Positions 1 to 8,810 of a DNA stretch of 64,000 bases are shown one piece after another. Position 1 is the first letter of the stretch. Each line of letters opens with the position of its first letter. A program made the position numbers and the translations under genes. This stretch comes from Roseovarius spongiae (lineage in GTDB: Bacteria; Pseudomonadota; Alphaproteobacteria; Rhodobacterales; Rhodobacteraceae), in NCBI RefSeq assembly GCF_003651245.1, contig NZ_RAPE01000001.1, positions 682,001 through 746,000 of the forward strand. The letters run 5' to 3'. The notes under the pieces were generated by a model, which did not search any database, had not been told where the DNA came from, and saw only the letters and a program-made list of their open reading frames with translations.

Positions 1-54
1 CTCCGGGTCCATCCGGTGCAGCAGGCCAAGGCCGATCCGTTCCCGCACGCTCAT
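1..54 (-). CDS. pyrD: Dihydroorotate dehydrogenase, N-terminal fragment (partial, runs off window)
   Basis: Only the first 18 codons are visible, reading MSVRERIGLGLLHRMDPE. This resembles the start of quinone-dependent class 2 dihydroorotate dehydrogenases, which oxidise dihydroorotate to orotate in pyrimidine synthesis at the inner membrane. The ATG overlaps the stop of the upstream DUF952 gene in an ATGA arrangement, so the two genes are co-transcribed and translationally coupled. The call rests on a short N-terminus plus the neighbour I expect in Rhodobacterales, so it is moderate. Confidence 0.6.
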   Translation of the reverse strand, partial: MSVRERIGLGLLHRMDPE

Positions 55-389
55 TCCAAGCCCGGCGGAAAGACATGCGCGCCATCCTGCAGCGGCAACG
101 GCTGCGCCCAAGCGACATCCTTGAGGCGCAAGCGGCCATAGAGATGCGGAAACAGCGCGCCGCCGCGCGACGGCTCCCATTTCAGCGCATCCCCCAGCCG
201 CTCCGCCTCGACGCCCAGCAGCATCAGCCCCTCTTCCCCGGCAAAATGCTTCGCCGCCGTCTGCGCCACCTGCCCGGCGGTCGAGAAATGCACAAACCCA
301 TCGGCGACATCGACCGGCGCGCCCGCCGTTTCCCCGTCAAGACGCAGGGCGGCCCATTCCCCGGCGCGCAATATCTTGTAGATCATCAT
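51..389 (-). CDS. DUF952 family protein
   Basis: This 112-residue protein starts MMIYKILRAGEW and has the conserved GFVHFST motif at residues 31-37, both typical of the small DUF952 family, whose usual length it matches. No enzymatic role is established for the family. Translation could begin at either of the first two ATG codons. The gene overlaps the start of pyrD by four bases, which ties its expression to pyrimidine biosynthesis but does not prove a role there. There is no signal peptide or membrane segment, so it should be cytosolic. Confidence 0.88.
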   Translation of the reverse strand: MMIYKILRAGEWAALRLDGETAGAPVDVADGFVHFSTAGQVAQTAAKHFAGEEGLMLLGVEAERLGDALKWEPSRGGALFPHLYGRLRLKDVAWAQPLPLQDGAHVFPPGLE

Positions 390-533
390 GCTCGCGTGAT
401 GCCCCGCCCCGGCGCCCCGGTCAAGCGCCGATCCGATTGACGCGACGCCCCTCCCGGGGCAGGATCGCAGGCCAATTTCATCCCCGCACTTTCATCATTC
501 CATAAATACTCAAGACAGCCAAAGGCACGCCGC

Positions 534-1733
534 ATGAGCCAGGTCCGCGAACAGTACGAGGCCTATCCATACCCCGAACGCGACCCCGCGGACGAAGCGA
601 AGCGCCTCGTCACCGGCTCGCCCTCGCACCCGCTCGAGATCGACCACTTCGTGTTCGGCGGACAGCGCGACTGGGCGCAGCCCTTCCGCGCGCTGGTGGC
701 GGGGGGCGGCACCGGCGACGGGCTGATCCAGCTAGCGCAGATCCTCGCCCAGGCGGGCAGACCGGCCGAGATCACCTATCTCGACCTCTCGACCGCCGCG
801 CGCAAGGTGGCCGAGGCGCGGGCGCAGGCGCGCAAGCTCACCAATATCCGCTTTCTCACCGGCAGCCTGCTCGACGCGCCCGACCTCGGGGCGTTCGACT
901 ACATCGACTGCTGCGGCGTGCTGCATCACCTGCCGGACCCGGCCGAGGGTTTCGCCGCCCTGCGCGCCGCGCTGGCGCCGGGGGGCGGCATGGGTTTCAT
1001 GGTCTATGCGCCCCATGGCCGCGCAGGCGTCTACCCGTTGCAACAGGCCTTCGCCACGCTGCTCGGCGACATGCCGCCCGCGGCGCGGCTGAAGGCGGCG
1101 CGCGGGATCATGCGATCCGTCCCCGACGCCCACCCGTTCAAGCGCAACGCAATCGTCGGGGATCACAAGGACAGCGATGCGGGGTTCTACGATTTGCTTC
1201 TGCACTCGCAGGATCGTGCGTTTTCGGTGTCCGAACTGCTTGGCGTGATGGAGGCGACGGGCTGGCGGCTGAGCGGCTTCGCCATGCCCGCGCTCTACGA
1301 GCTGGAGCGGCTGACCGACATCAGGATTCCCGATCATCTCGACGCCGCCACCCGCATGGCGCTGGCCGAAAAGCTGCGCGGCACGATCAAGACGCATGTG
1401 GGCTACGCCGTGGCCAGTGACGCGCCGGTTGTGCTCGCGAGCGGGCGCAAGCTCGGACTGATCCCGCATATCCGGGGGATCGCGCCGCAAAAGCTCGCGC
1501 AGGGGATCGCGCAGGGGCAGCGGATCAAGCTGCCCTTCGCCGGGGTGGAAAGCCATCTGGAACTGGGCAAGGAAATCGCCCCGCTGATTGGCGCCATCAA
1601 CGGCCGCCGCTCCCTGGCCGAGATCGCACGCGCGGCGCGCATCGACCCCGTGGGCATGGGCGCGCTCTGGGCGCGGGCCGACCGTGAGCTGACCAGCTGG
1701 GGGATGCTGCATTACTCGACTCTTTTGCGCTGA
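534..1733 (+). CDS. Class I SAM-dependent methyltransferase with C-terminal extension
   Basis: The 399-residue protein has a Rossmann methyltransferase core. Motif I, VAGGGTGDG, spans residues 55-63, an acidic residue follows in YLDLS near 84, and the post-II segment GVLHHLPDP lies near 128-136. The core ends by about residue 230. The following 170 residues form a domain I do not recognise, including a basic segment near 295-320. The substrate is unknown; HHLPDP is common in small-molecule methyltransferases. The gene stands alone on its strand, and its stop is 9 bp from the end of convergent apt. Confidence 0.82.
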   Translation: MSQVREQYEAYPYPERDPADEAKRLVTGSPSHPLEIDHFVFGGQRDWAQPFRALVAGGGTGDGLIQLAQILAQAGRPAEITYLDLSTAARKVAEARAQARKLTNIRFLTGSLLDAPDLGAFDYIDCCGVLHHLPDPAEGFAALRAALAPGGGMGFMVYAPHGRAGVYPLQQAFATLLGDMPPAARLKAARGIMRSVPDAHPFKRNAIVGDHKDSDAGFYDLLLHSQDRAFSVSELLGVMEATGWRLSGFAMPALYELERLTDIRIPDHLDAATRMALAEKLRGTIKTHVGYAVASDAPVVLASGRKLGLIPHIRGIAPQKLAQGIAQGQRIKLPFAGVESHLELGKEIAPLIGAINGRRSLAEIARAARIDPVGMGALWARADRELTSWGMLHYSTLLR

Positions 1734-1742
1734 ACGCCCGGG

Positions 1743-2273
1743 TCAGGCGCCGTCGAACGCGCAAAGCGCGCGCACGTCGAACCCGAGCGCCCTGAGCCGC
1801 GCGTTGCCGCCCAGATCCGGCAAGTCCACCACGAAGGCGCAGCCGACGATCCTTCCGCCCAGTCGTTCGACCAGGCGGATGCCCGCCTCGGCGGTGCCGC
1901 CGGTGGCGAGCAGGTCGTCGACCAGCAGGATCGTCTCGCCCGGCTGAAACGCATCCTCGTGCAGCTCGACCGTGGTGGCGCCGTATTCCAGCGTATAGTC
2001 CTGCGCGATCACCGCGCCGGGCAGCTTGCCCGCCTTGCGCACCGGCACGAACCCGGCGCCGATCTGGCGCGCCACCGCGCCGCCCAGGATGAAACCCCGC
2101 GCCTCGAGCCCCACGACCTTGTCGATGCCCTGGCCAGCGAAGGGTTGCGCCAGCTGATCCACCGCCATGCGAAACCCCTCCGGGTCGGCGAAGAGCGTGG
2201 TCACGTCGCGGAAAAGGATCCCTTCATGCGGGAAATCGGGGATCGTGCGAATGTAGTCCTGAACGGTTTTCAT
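1743..2273 (-). CDS. apt: Adenine phosphoribosyltransferase
   Basis: Apt converts adenine and PRPP to AMP and pyrophosphate in the cytosol. The 176-residue length is normal for the family, and the PRPP-binding loop [13 protein letters not shown] is at residues 115-127. It is the last gene of a leftward operon behind mtnP and a LysE exporter, with gaps of only 16 and 21 bp. MtnP releases adenine from methylthioadenosine, so the operon couples adenine release to its salvage. Confidence 0.97.
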   Translation of the reverse strand: MKTVQDYIRTIPDFPHEGILFRDVTTLFADPEGFRMAVDQLAQPFAGQGIDKVVGLEARGFILGGAVARQIGAGFVPVRKAGKLPGAVIAQDYTLEYGATTVELHEDAFQPGETILLVDDLLATGGTAEAGIRLVERLGGRIVGCAFVVDLPDLGGNARLRALGFDVRALCAFDGA

Positions 2274-2289
2274 GGGCTGATCTCCCGGC

Positions 2290-2919
2290 TCATGAGGCGC
2301 GCCGCATCAGGGCCGTGGCCGCGCCCATCGCGATCAGCGCCATGCCGCCCGTCCGGGTGATCCAGGTGATCACAGCGGGCCGGCGGATCGCCCCGCGCAG
2401 CCGATCGGCGAGCAGCGCGTAGGCGAGCGCGTTTACCGCCGCGAGGCCCACGAACGTGACGATGAGGATCGCGAATTGCGGGGCAAGCGGCGCGTCGAGC
2501 GTGACGAATTGCGGCACGAAGGCGATGAAGAAGGCGATGGATTTCGGGTTGAGCGCCGTCACCGCCGCCATGTGCCAGAAGACGCCGCGCCCGCCCGACC
2601 GCGCCCCCGCGCGCCCCGCCTCGAGCCCGCCCGAGGGCGCGCTGCGCAGCAGCCTGACCCCGAGATAGACGAGGTAGGCCGCCCCGACCCATTTCAGAAC
2701 GGTGAACAGCATGGCCGAGGCAAGCACCAGCGCGCCGAGTCCCGCCAGCGACGCGCTCATCGCCACGAGGTCGCCCGTCGCCACCCCGGCGGCCGAGACC
2801 AGCGCCACCCGTCGCCCGTGGCTCAGCGCGTAGGACAGCACGAGCAGAACGGTCGGGCCGGGAATGAGCAAGAGCGCGGTCGAGGCCGCGACGAAGGCGA
2901 GCCAGAGGTCGAGGGGCAT
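2290..2919 (-). CDS. LysE family translocator
   Basis: This is a 209-residue inner-membrane protein with about six hydrophobic segments. It has the family signatures [16 protein letters not shown] near residues 20-35 and [16 protein letters not shown] near 120-135. LysE/RhtB proteins export amino acids or related small metabolites by proton exchange. It lies between mtnP and apt in one operon, so a methionine-salvage-related substrate is conceivable, but the sequence does not identify the cargo. Confidence 0.92.
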   Translation of the reverse strand: MPLDLWLAFVAASTALLLIPGPTVLLVLSYALSHGRRVALVSAAGVATGDLVAMSASLAGLGALVLASAMLFTVLKWVGAAYLVYLGVRLLRSAPSGGLEAGRAGARSGGRGVFWHMAAVTALNPKSIAFFIAFVPQFVTLDAPLAPQFAILIVTFVGLAAVNALAYALLADRLRGAIRRPAVITWITRTGGMALIAMGAATALMRRAS

Positions 2920-2940
2920 GTGTTTCTCCTGTCCCGGGGG

Positions 2941-3819
2941 TTAGGTCGACGGCGGGTCCAGAACCCGTCCCGCCACCGCGTCGAGCCGCGCCACGAGGTC
3001 CGCATCACGCGCACCCGGCGCGGTCAGCAGGGCGTGCTCCAGCGCGCGGTCGCAGCCGCAGGGGCAGGGGGGGCGGTCCGGTTCGAGGCGCGCCGGCAGC
3101 CCGGCGATCATTTTGCAGCCCCTGGCGGCATTCTCCGTCAGCGTGGTGATGATTGCGGTCACGTCCACCTCGCCGTGGTCGGGATGCCAGCTGTCGTAAT
3201 CGGTGATCATCGCCACGCAGGCATAGCAAAGCTCCGCCTCGCGGGCGAGCTTGGCTTCGGGCATCGCCGTCATGCCGATCACGTCGCAGCCCCAGACCTC
3301 TCGGTAAAGCCGCGACTCGGCCAGCGTGGAGAACTGCGGTCCCTCCATCGCGAGGTAGGTTCCGCCGTCATGCATCCGGGTGCCCGTGGCGCGGGCGGCC
3401 TCCGCGCAGGCCGCCGAAAGGCGCGCGCAGGTCGGGTTGGCGACGCTTACATGCGCAACGCAGCCGGCGCCGAAGAACGACGTCGCGCGCCCGCGCGTGC
3501 GGTCGATGAACTGATCGACCATCACGAAATCGCCCGGCGCCATCTCTTCGCGAAAAGAGCCGCAGGCGCTCACGCTGATCACGTCCGTCACGCCCAGCCG
3601 CTTCAGCGCGTCGATGTTGGCGCGGTAGGGGACTGACGAGGGCGAATGCACATGCCCGCGCCCGTGCCGGGGCAGAAAGGCGACGGGCGTCCCGTCAAGC
3701 GCGCCGGTCAGGATCGAATCCGACGGCGCGCCCCAGGGCGTGTCCACGCTGCGCCATTCCGCGTCGCGCAATCCATCCATCCCGTAGAGCCCCGATCCGC
3801 CGATCACGCCGATCATCAT
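2941..3819 (-). CDS. mtnP: S-methyl-5'-thioadenosine phosphorylase
   Basis: MtnP phosphorolyses methylthioadenosine to adenine and 5-methylthioribose-1-phosphate. The N-terminus MMIGVIGGSGLYGMDGL carries the purine-phosphorylase phosphate loop. FLPRHGRGHVHSPSSVPYRAN and the substrate segment AMEGPQFSTLAESRLYR follow, all in family order. The frame is open further upstream to 3981, but that extension is low-complexity and absent from the family. I start at the first of two adjacent ATGs (3819 or 3816), behind GGGAAA. It is the first gene of the mtnP-lysE-apt operon. Confidence 0.95.
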   Translation of the reverse strand: MMIGVIGGSGLYGMDGLRDAEWRSVDTPWGAPSDSILTGALDGTPVAFLPRHGRGHVHSPSSVPYRANIDALKRLGVTDVISVSACGSFREEMAPGDFVMVDQFIDRTRGRATSFFGAGCVAHVSVANPTCARLSAACAEAARATGTRMHDGGTYLAMEGPQFSTLAESRLYREVWGCDVIGMTAMPEAKLAREAELCYACVAMITDYDSWHPDHGEVDVTAIITTLTENAARGCKMIAGLPARLEPDRPPCPCGCDRALEHALLTAPGARDADLVARLDAVAGRVLDPPST

Positions 3820-4101
3820 CCGGTTTCCCATTCGCACGCTCCGTTCGCTCGCCCGGGCGGAGTGTCGCGCGCCGCGGCCGGGATGGAAAGCGGGTTTTAT
3901 AAGTGCCGATGGCGTATTCGGGGATTTCCAGGACATCGAAGGGCCTGTCTTCCCGATCGCGCCGCGCCGGGTTCTGGTCAAAGCCGGCGCGAGGATGTAG
4001 AGGGACGCTTCCTAACGGCACAACATGGAAATCGGATCCCCTTGAGACAAGCCATCCTCGCGGCCTTCGCCAGACGCATCAGCGCGCCCGATCTCGGCGT
4101 C

Positions 4102-5712
4102 ATGCAAGACCAGTCCTTCACCCCCGCGCGCCTGCGGATCGAACTATTGTCGGGCCTCACCGTCGCGCTCGCGCTGGTGCCCGAGGCGGTGGCGTTCGCA
4201 TTCGTCGCCGGGGTGCATCCGCTGGTCGGGCTTTACGCCGCCTTTCTCGTCGGGCTGGTCACCGCGCTGATCGGCGGGCGGCCCGGCATGATCTCGGGGG
4301 CGACAGGGGCGCTCGCCGTGGTGATGGTCAGCCTCGTGGCGCAGCACGGGGTCGAGTATCTTTTCGCCACGGTGGTTCTGATGGGGCTGTTGCAGGTCAT
4401 GGCCGGCGTGCTGCGCTGGGGCAAGTTCATCCGGCTGGTGCCGCATCCGGTGATGCTGGGTTTCGTCAACGGGCTCGCCATCGTGATCTTCCTGGCGCAG
4501 ATGGGCCAGTTCAAGGTGCCGGGCAGCATGGAGAACACCGGGCACGGCATGTCGGGGGGCGAATGGCTCGCCGGGCCGGAACTGGCGACGATGCTGGCGC
4601 TGGTGGCGCTGACGATGGCGATCATCTGGGTGATGCCGCGCGTCACGCGGGTGATCCCCGCGCCGCTGGCCGGCATCGGCGTGGTGGCGGCGCTTGTCAT
4701 CGCGTTCGGCCTCGACGTGCCGCGGGTGGGCGACCTCGCCTCGATCCAGGGCGGCTTTCCGTCCTTCCACAACCCCTTCGGGGAGGGGACGGGGATCTAC
4801 GGAACCGCGCTCGCGCCATTCAATCTCAGCACGCTCGAGATCATCCTGCCCTATGCCGTGATCCTCGCCGCCATCGGCCTTATCGAGAGCCTGCTGACCC
4901 TGAACCTCGTCGGGGAGATGACGGGCAAGCGCGGCGGGGCGAGCCAGGAATGCGTCGCGCAGGGGCTGGCCAACACGCTGACAGGATTCTTCGGCGGGAT
5001 GGGCGGCTGCGCGATGATCGGGCAGTCGATGATCAACGTGAAATCGGGCGGGCGCACGCGCATCGCCGGCATCGCGGCGGCGCTTTTCCTGCTGGTCTTC
5101 ATCCTCTACGCCGCGCCGGTGATCGAAATCATCCCGCTCGCCGCCCTCGTGGGGGTGATGTTCATGGTGGTGATCGGCACCTTCGCGTGGAACAGCCTGA
5201 CGATCCTGCGCAAGGTGCCGCTGACGGACGCGCTGGTGATCGTGCTGGTGACGTTGGTGACGGTGAAATACGACCTTGCCATCGCCGTGATCGTCGGCGT
5301 CATCGTCTCGGCGCTGGCCTATGCCTGGAACAACGCCAAGCGCATCCAAGCGGTCGAGCGTCCCTCGGCGACCGAGGCCGGCGCCAAGGTCTACGAGATC
5401 GAAGGGCCGCTGTTCTTCGGCTCCGCCGAGGGGTTCGCGGAACTCTTCAACGTGCAGGACGACCCCGACACGGTCATCGTCGATTTCGCCCGCAGCCGCG
5501 TGGTGGACCAATCCGCGCTTCAGGCGATCGAGGCGCTCGCGCTGAAATACGAGGTGGCGGGCAAGCGGCTGATGCTGCGCCATCTCAGCCGCGACTGCCA
5601 CCGCCTGCTGACCCGCGCGGGGCACCTGATGGTCGACAGCGACGACGATCCCGATTACGCCATCGCCGTGGATTACGGCGTGCGCACCGGCGTGCTGGGG
5701 GCGGGCCATTAG
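4102..5712 (+). CDS. SulP family inorganic anion transporter with STAS domain
   Basis: This 536-residue permease has about 10-12 membrane segments. The SulP motif LALVPEAVAFAFVAGVHPLV is near residues 20-40, GGRPGMISGATGA follows, and a cytoplasmic STAS domain spans about 425-536. SulP proteins move sulfate, bicarbonate, molybdate or dicarboxylates. No partner gene fixes the substrate here. The frame is open from 3646, but family similarity begins just after the ATG at 4102; a TTG at 4042 is an alternative start. A 6-bp hairpin with an ATTA loop covers the stop codon. The next gene starts 33 bp later. Confidence 0.9.
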   Translation: MQDQSFTPARLRIELLSGLTVALALVPEAVAFAFVAGVHPLVGLYAAFLVGLVTALIGGRPGMISGATGALAVVMVSLVAQHGVEYLFATVVLMGLLQVMAGVLRWGKFIRLVPHPVMLGFVNGLAIVIFLAQMGQFKVPGSMENTGHGMSGGEWLAGPELATMLALVALTMAIIWVMPRVTRVIPAPLAGIGVVAALVIAFGLDVPRVGDLASIQGGFPSFHNPFGEGTGIYGTALAPFNLSTLEIILPYAVILAAIGLIESLLTLNLVGEMTGKRGGASQECVAQGLANTLTGFFGGMGGCAMIGQSMINVKSGGRTRIAGIAAALFLLVFILYAAPVIEIIPLAALVGVMFMVVIGTFAWNSLTILRKVPLTDALVIVLVTLVTVKYDLAIAVIVGVIVSALAYAWNNAKRIQAVERPSATEAGAKVYEIEGPLFFGSAEGFAELFNVQDDPDTVIVDFARSRVVDQSALQAIEALALKYEVAGKRLMLRHLSRDCHRLLTRAGHLMVDSDDDPDYAIAVDYGVRTGVLGAGH

Positions 5713-5745
5713 GCCCGGCTCGCGCGGCATGACGCATTTCCGCCG

Positions 5746-6663
5746 ATGACCTTCTGGGCGATCCTCGCAGGGCTGGCGCCGTCCTTCCTGCTGGTCGGCC
5801 TCGGCGGGCTGGTGCGCGGGCGGCTCTCGGGGAACGCCTGGCAGGGGCTCGACCGGCTGAATTACGAGATCCTCTTTCCCGCGCTGCTCTTCGTGGCGGC
5901 GTCCTCGCGCCCGATCCCGCTCGATGCGGTGGCGACGATCGCGCCCGCCGTCTGGGCGATCCTGCTCTGCGGGCTCGTCGCGGGCTACGCCGCGCGGCGG
6001 TTCGGACCGCCCGCCTTCCTAGACTTCGCGGGCGCGTGGCAGACCGCGTGGCGCTTCAATTCCGCCATCGGCATCGTCGCGGCGGGGGCGCTGGGCGGGG
6101 CGGAGCCGGCGCTGATGGCCGTGACCATCGGGCTGGCCGTGCCGCTGGCCAATGTCTTCGCCGTCTCGGCCCTGTCGCGCGGCGGCGCGCTGGGGGCGGG
6201 GGCCACGGTCCGGCGGGTCGCGCTCAACCCGTTCCTGCTGGCATCGTTGGGCGGCGTTCTGGTCGGTTTGTCGGGCATTGCGCTGCCCGGCCTGCTGCTC
6301 GCGCCGCTGAGGCTGCTGGCGGAGGCGGCGATCCCGATCGCGCTGATCTCGGTCGGGGCGACGATGAACTGGCGCGCGCTGGCGCGGCTCGACCGGTTCG
6401 GCGGCACGCTTTGCGGCGTGAAGCTGCTGCTGCTGCCCGCACTGGTGGCCGGGCCGGCGCTGATCCTGGGCGCGACGGGGCCGTACGTGGCGACGCTCAT
6501 GGTCTTCGCCGCGCTGCCGACCACCTCCTCGGCGCATGTGATCGCGACCGGGTTCGGCGCGGACCGCGCGCTCGCGGCGACGCTGGTGGCGCAATCGACG
6601 CTGCTGAGCGCGCTGACCCTGCCGTTCTGGATGACGCTGGCGCAGACGCTGTTCCTGCGCTGA
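5746..6663 (+). CDS. AEC (auxin efflux carrier-like) family transporter
   Basis: The 305-residue protein is almost entirely hydrophobic, with about ten predicted membrane helices and a five-plus-five arrangement. Conserved features include LNYEILFPALLF near residues 41-52 and a C-terminal TSSAHVIATGFG segment. Bacterial AEC members export or import small organic acids such as malate or malonate. It lies 33 bp after the SulP gene and may be co-transcribed with it. The substrate cannot be read from the sequence. Confidence 0.87.
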   Translation: MTFWAILAGLAPSFLLVGLGGLVRGRLSGNAWQGLDRLNYEILFPALLFVAASSRPIPLDAVATIAPAVWAILLCGLVAGYAARRFGPPAFLDFAGAWQTAWRFNSAIGIVAAGALGGAEPALMAVTIGLAVPLANVFAVSALSRGGALGAGATVRRVALNPFLLASLGGVLVGLSGIALPGLLLAPLRLLAEAAIPIALISVGATMNWRALARLDRFGGTLCGVKLLLLPALVAGPALILGATGPYVATLMVFAALPTTSSAHVIATGFGADRALAATLVAQSTLLSALTLPFWMTLAQTLFLR

Positions 6664-6729
6664 ATGGCGGGGCGTGACGACTTTTCCAGGAACCTTCGCA
6701 AGCTTCGCCGGGGAAACCTGCGCGCCGCT

Positions 6730-7314
6730 TCAATCTTCGGGCCGGTCGAGCGCGAAGACCTCGCGAACCGTGGTGTAGTCCTTGTATCCCAGCCGCGCGA
6801 GCGGGCGGAACGCGGTCACGTCAAAGCGCCCGTCGCGCAGGCAGTCGTCGCGGATATGCACGCCCGTCACCTCGCCGAAGATGGCGTAATTCGCGTCGCC
6901 CTCCAGTTCCAGGATACGGGTCATCCGGCATTCCAGCGCGGCGGGCGCGCCTTCGACGCGCGGGCAGTCGATCGTGGCGCAGGCGATCGCGGTCAGGCCC
7001 GCGCGGTCGAACTCGTCCGCGTCGCGGGACAGGGGAGCGGAACTGGCGTTCATAGGGTGCAGCATCTCGTGGCCGACGACGTTGGTGCAGAACACGCCGG
7101 TGTCGCGGATGTTGCGCAGCGTATCCTTGGCCCCGGTCGAGGCGAACATGACCTGCGGCGGCGCGTAGGCCACGGCGTTGAAGAACGAATAGGGAGCGAG
7201 GTTGCGCCCCCCGTCCGCGCCCCGGGTGGAAATCCAGCCGATCGGCCGGGGCGACACGATGGCGTTGAACGGATTGTGCGGCAGGCCGTGCCCGTCTTTT
7301 GGTTCGTAGAACAT
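6730..7314 (-). CDS. Flavin reductase family protein (FMN-binding split barrel)
   Basis: The 194-residue protein opens MFYEPKDGHGLPHNPFNAIVSPRPIGWIST, then NLAPYSFFNAVAYAPPQVMFAS, which is the FMN-binding signature of the flavin reductase-like split-barrel family. Members reduce flavin or act as flavin-dependent oxidoreductases in the cytosol. It is a single leftward gene, convergent with the AEC gene and divergent from the GNAT gene 92 bp away, so context gives no substrate. Confidence 0.9.
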   Translation of the reverse strand: MFYEPKDGHGLPHNPFNAIVSPRPIGWISTRGADGGRNLAPYSFFNAVAYAPPQVMFASTGAKDTLRNIRDTGVFCTNVVGHEMLHPMNASSAPLSRDADEFDRAGLTAIACATIDCPRVEGAPAALECRMTRILELEGDANYAIFGEVTGVHIRDDCLRDGRFDVTAFRPLARLGYKDYTTVREVFALDRPED

Positions 7315-7406
7315 CGCCCGCGCAACTCCTCATCCGGTTTGTGCCGGGCATAGCGCCGTGCTACGCGCTTTGCCACCCGGAATCGGGCAGGACGGAGAGG
7401 GCGGGC

Positions 7407-7892
7407 GTGCTGGAGCTTTACGGCGAGACGGCGGATGACTGGTGGGAGGTCGAGGCGCTCTTCGATCTCTGCTTCGCGCCCGGGCGCGAGGCGCTGTCGT
7501 CCTACCGCCTCCGCGACGGCGCGCCCCCGGTCAAGGGTCTCAGCCTCGTGGCGCGCGACGACGGCGGCGCGCTGGGCGGGGCGATCCGCTACTGGCCGGT
7601 GCGCGTGGGCGGGGCAGGGGCGCTGCTGCTGGGACCGGTCGCGGTGCATCCGACGCGGCAGGGCGAGGGGCTGGGCGGCTTCCTCATCCGCGAGAGCCTT
7701 CAGCGCGCCGCCGATGCCGGCTGGACGCGGGTGATGCTGGTGGGGGACGCGCCCTATTACGGGCGGTTCGGCTTTGCCCGGCTCGACGGCGTGCGGATGC
7801 CGCCGCCGACCAACCCCGCGCGCGTGCTGGGCCGCGCGCTCGCGCCCGGCGCATGGGACGGGATCAGCGGTGAGGTGACGCGCGCCGCTTGA
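7407..7892 (+). CDS. GNAT family N-acetyltransferase
   Basis: The 161-residue protein has the acetyl-CoA-binding motif LGPVAVHPTRQGEGLG and a YYGRFGFARL segment typical of the YhbS-like branch, which acetylates small molecules or proteins using acetyl-CoA. The frame is open from 7299, but the GTG at 7407 has GGAGAG seven bases upstream and gives the normal domain start, so I use it. It precedes an EcsC-family gene on the same strand. Confidence 0.88.
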   Translation: MLELYGETADDWWEVEALFDLCFAPGREALSSYRLRDGAPPVKGLSLVARDDGGALGGAIRYWPVRVGGAGALLLGPVAVHPTRQGEGLGGFLIRESLQRAADAGWTRVMLVGDAPYYGRFGFARLDGVRMPPPTNPARVLGRALAPGAWDGISGEVTRAA

Positions 7893-7924
7893 AATCGGGG
7901 ACGGATGGACCGATCTTGATCTGC

Positions 7925-8692
7925 ATGGATATTCTCGGCCCCCCCATCGATGATGCGGAAATCGAGGCGCGTCTAGACGCGCTGGCGCGGCGGCACGCGC
8001 GCGCCGGAAACCTCGGCATACAGGTGCTCAACGTCGTCGGCGGGCAGGCCGAGAAGCTGCTCGACCGGCTGCCCGCCGAGATCCGCAACCGGCTGGGCGA
8101 CAGCACCGAACAGGCGTTGCGCCTCGCGATGAGCGCGGCGCAGGGATCGCGCGGAATGGTGGGCGGCCAGCCCGGCTGGCTCAACCGCGCGGCGACCACG
8201 GCGATGGGCGCGGCGGGCGGTTTCGGCGGCCTGCCGAGCGCGCTGGCCGAGCTGCCGATCACCACGACGATCCTGTTGCGCGCGATCCAGGACGTGGCCG
8301 CCGAACACGGCTTCGATCCGGCCGAGCAGGGGGTGCGTTTCGACTGCATCGAGGTTTTCGCCGCCGCCGGGCCGCTCGATCACGACGACGGGGCCGATCT
8401 CGCGTTCCTCAGCACGCGGGTCGCCGTCACCGGCAAATCATTGCAGTCCCTGATCAACCGGGTTGCGCCGCGGCTCGCCACCGTGCTGGGTCAGAAACTC
8501 GCGGCGCAGACGGTGCCGGTGCTGGGCGCGGCCGCGGGGGCGGCGACGAATTACGCTTACACCAGCTACTACCAGCAGATGGCGCATGTGCATTTCGGGC
8601 TGCGGCGCTTGGCGATCGAAGCGGACCGCGAACACGCAACGCTCGTGACCGCGTTCCGCGCCCGGGTGGAGACGCCGCCGATCACCCATTGA
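7925..8692 (+). CDS. EcsC family protein
   Basis: The 255-residue protein starts MDILGPPIDDAEIEARLD and contains glycine-rich hydrophobic segments (TTAMGAAGGFGGLPSALAELP, VLGAAAGAATNY) characteristic of the EcsC family. EcsC in Bacillus accompanies an ABC exporter, but most members have no defined function. A TTG at 7889 overlaps the stop of the GNAT gene and would add 12 residues. I prefer the ATG at 7925, though neither start has a strong ribosome site. A hairpin at 8696-8712 closes the pair. Confidence 0.85.
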   Translation: MDILGPPIDDAEIEARLDALARRHARAGNLGIQVLNVVGGQAEKLLDRLPAEIRNRLGDSTEQALRLAMSAAQGSRGMVGGQPGWLNRAATTAMGAAGGFGGLPSALAELPITTTILLRAIQDVAAEHGFDPAEQGVRFDCIEVFAAAGPLDHDDGADLAFLSTRVAVTGKSLQSLINRVAPRLATVLGQKLAAQTVPVLGAAAGAATNYAYTSYYQQMAHVHFGLRRLAIEADREHATLVTAFRARVETPPITH

Positions 8693-8695
8693 TCG

Positions 8696-8712
8696 GGAAA
8701 CAGATTGTTTCC
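8696..8712 (+). terminator. Short hairpin after the EcsC gene
   Basis: GGAAAC and GTTTCC form a 6-bp stem with a 5-base loop, starting three bases after the EcsC stop codon. There is no clear T-run, so termination is only a suggestion. Confidence 0.35.
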
Positions 8713-8755
8713 ACGTAGATGCCGCGATTCGCCGTCTCGCCGGATTTCTTTTATT

Positions 8756-8783
8756 TTGCCGCTCATCGGTCGCGTGATAAGAT
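8756..8783 (+). promoter_or_regulatory. Possible sigma-70-type promoter of the VPLPA-CTERM gene
   Basis: TTGCCG at 8756-8761 and TAAGAT at 8778-8783 are separated by 16 bases, 27 bases upstream of the ATG at 8811. A purine-rich GGAGAGAG ribosome site follows. The stretch is visibly more AT-rich than its surroundings. The match is to the general -35/-10 pattern only. Confidence 0.42.
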
Positions 8784-8810
8784 GCGGCGTCATTTTACGG
8801 AGAGAGTTTC

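Noticed and set aside
5702..5717. Hairpin CGGGCC-ATTA-GGCCCG over the sulP-type gene stop codon as a terminator
   Set aside because: There is no T-run, and the next co-directional gene starts 33 bp later, so termination there is unlikely.
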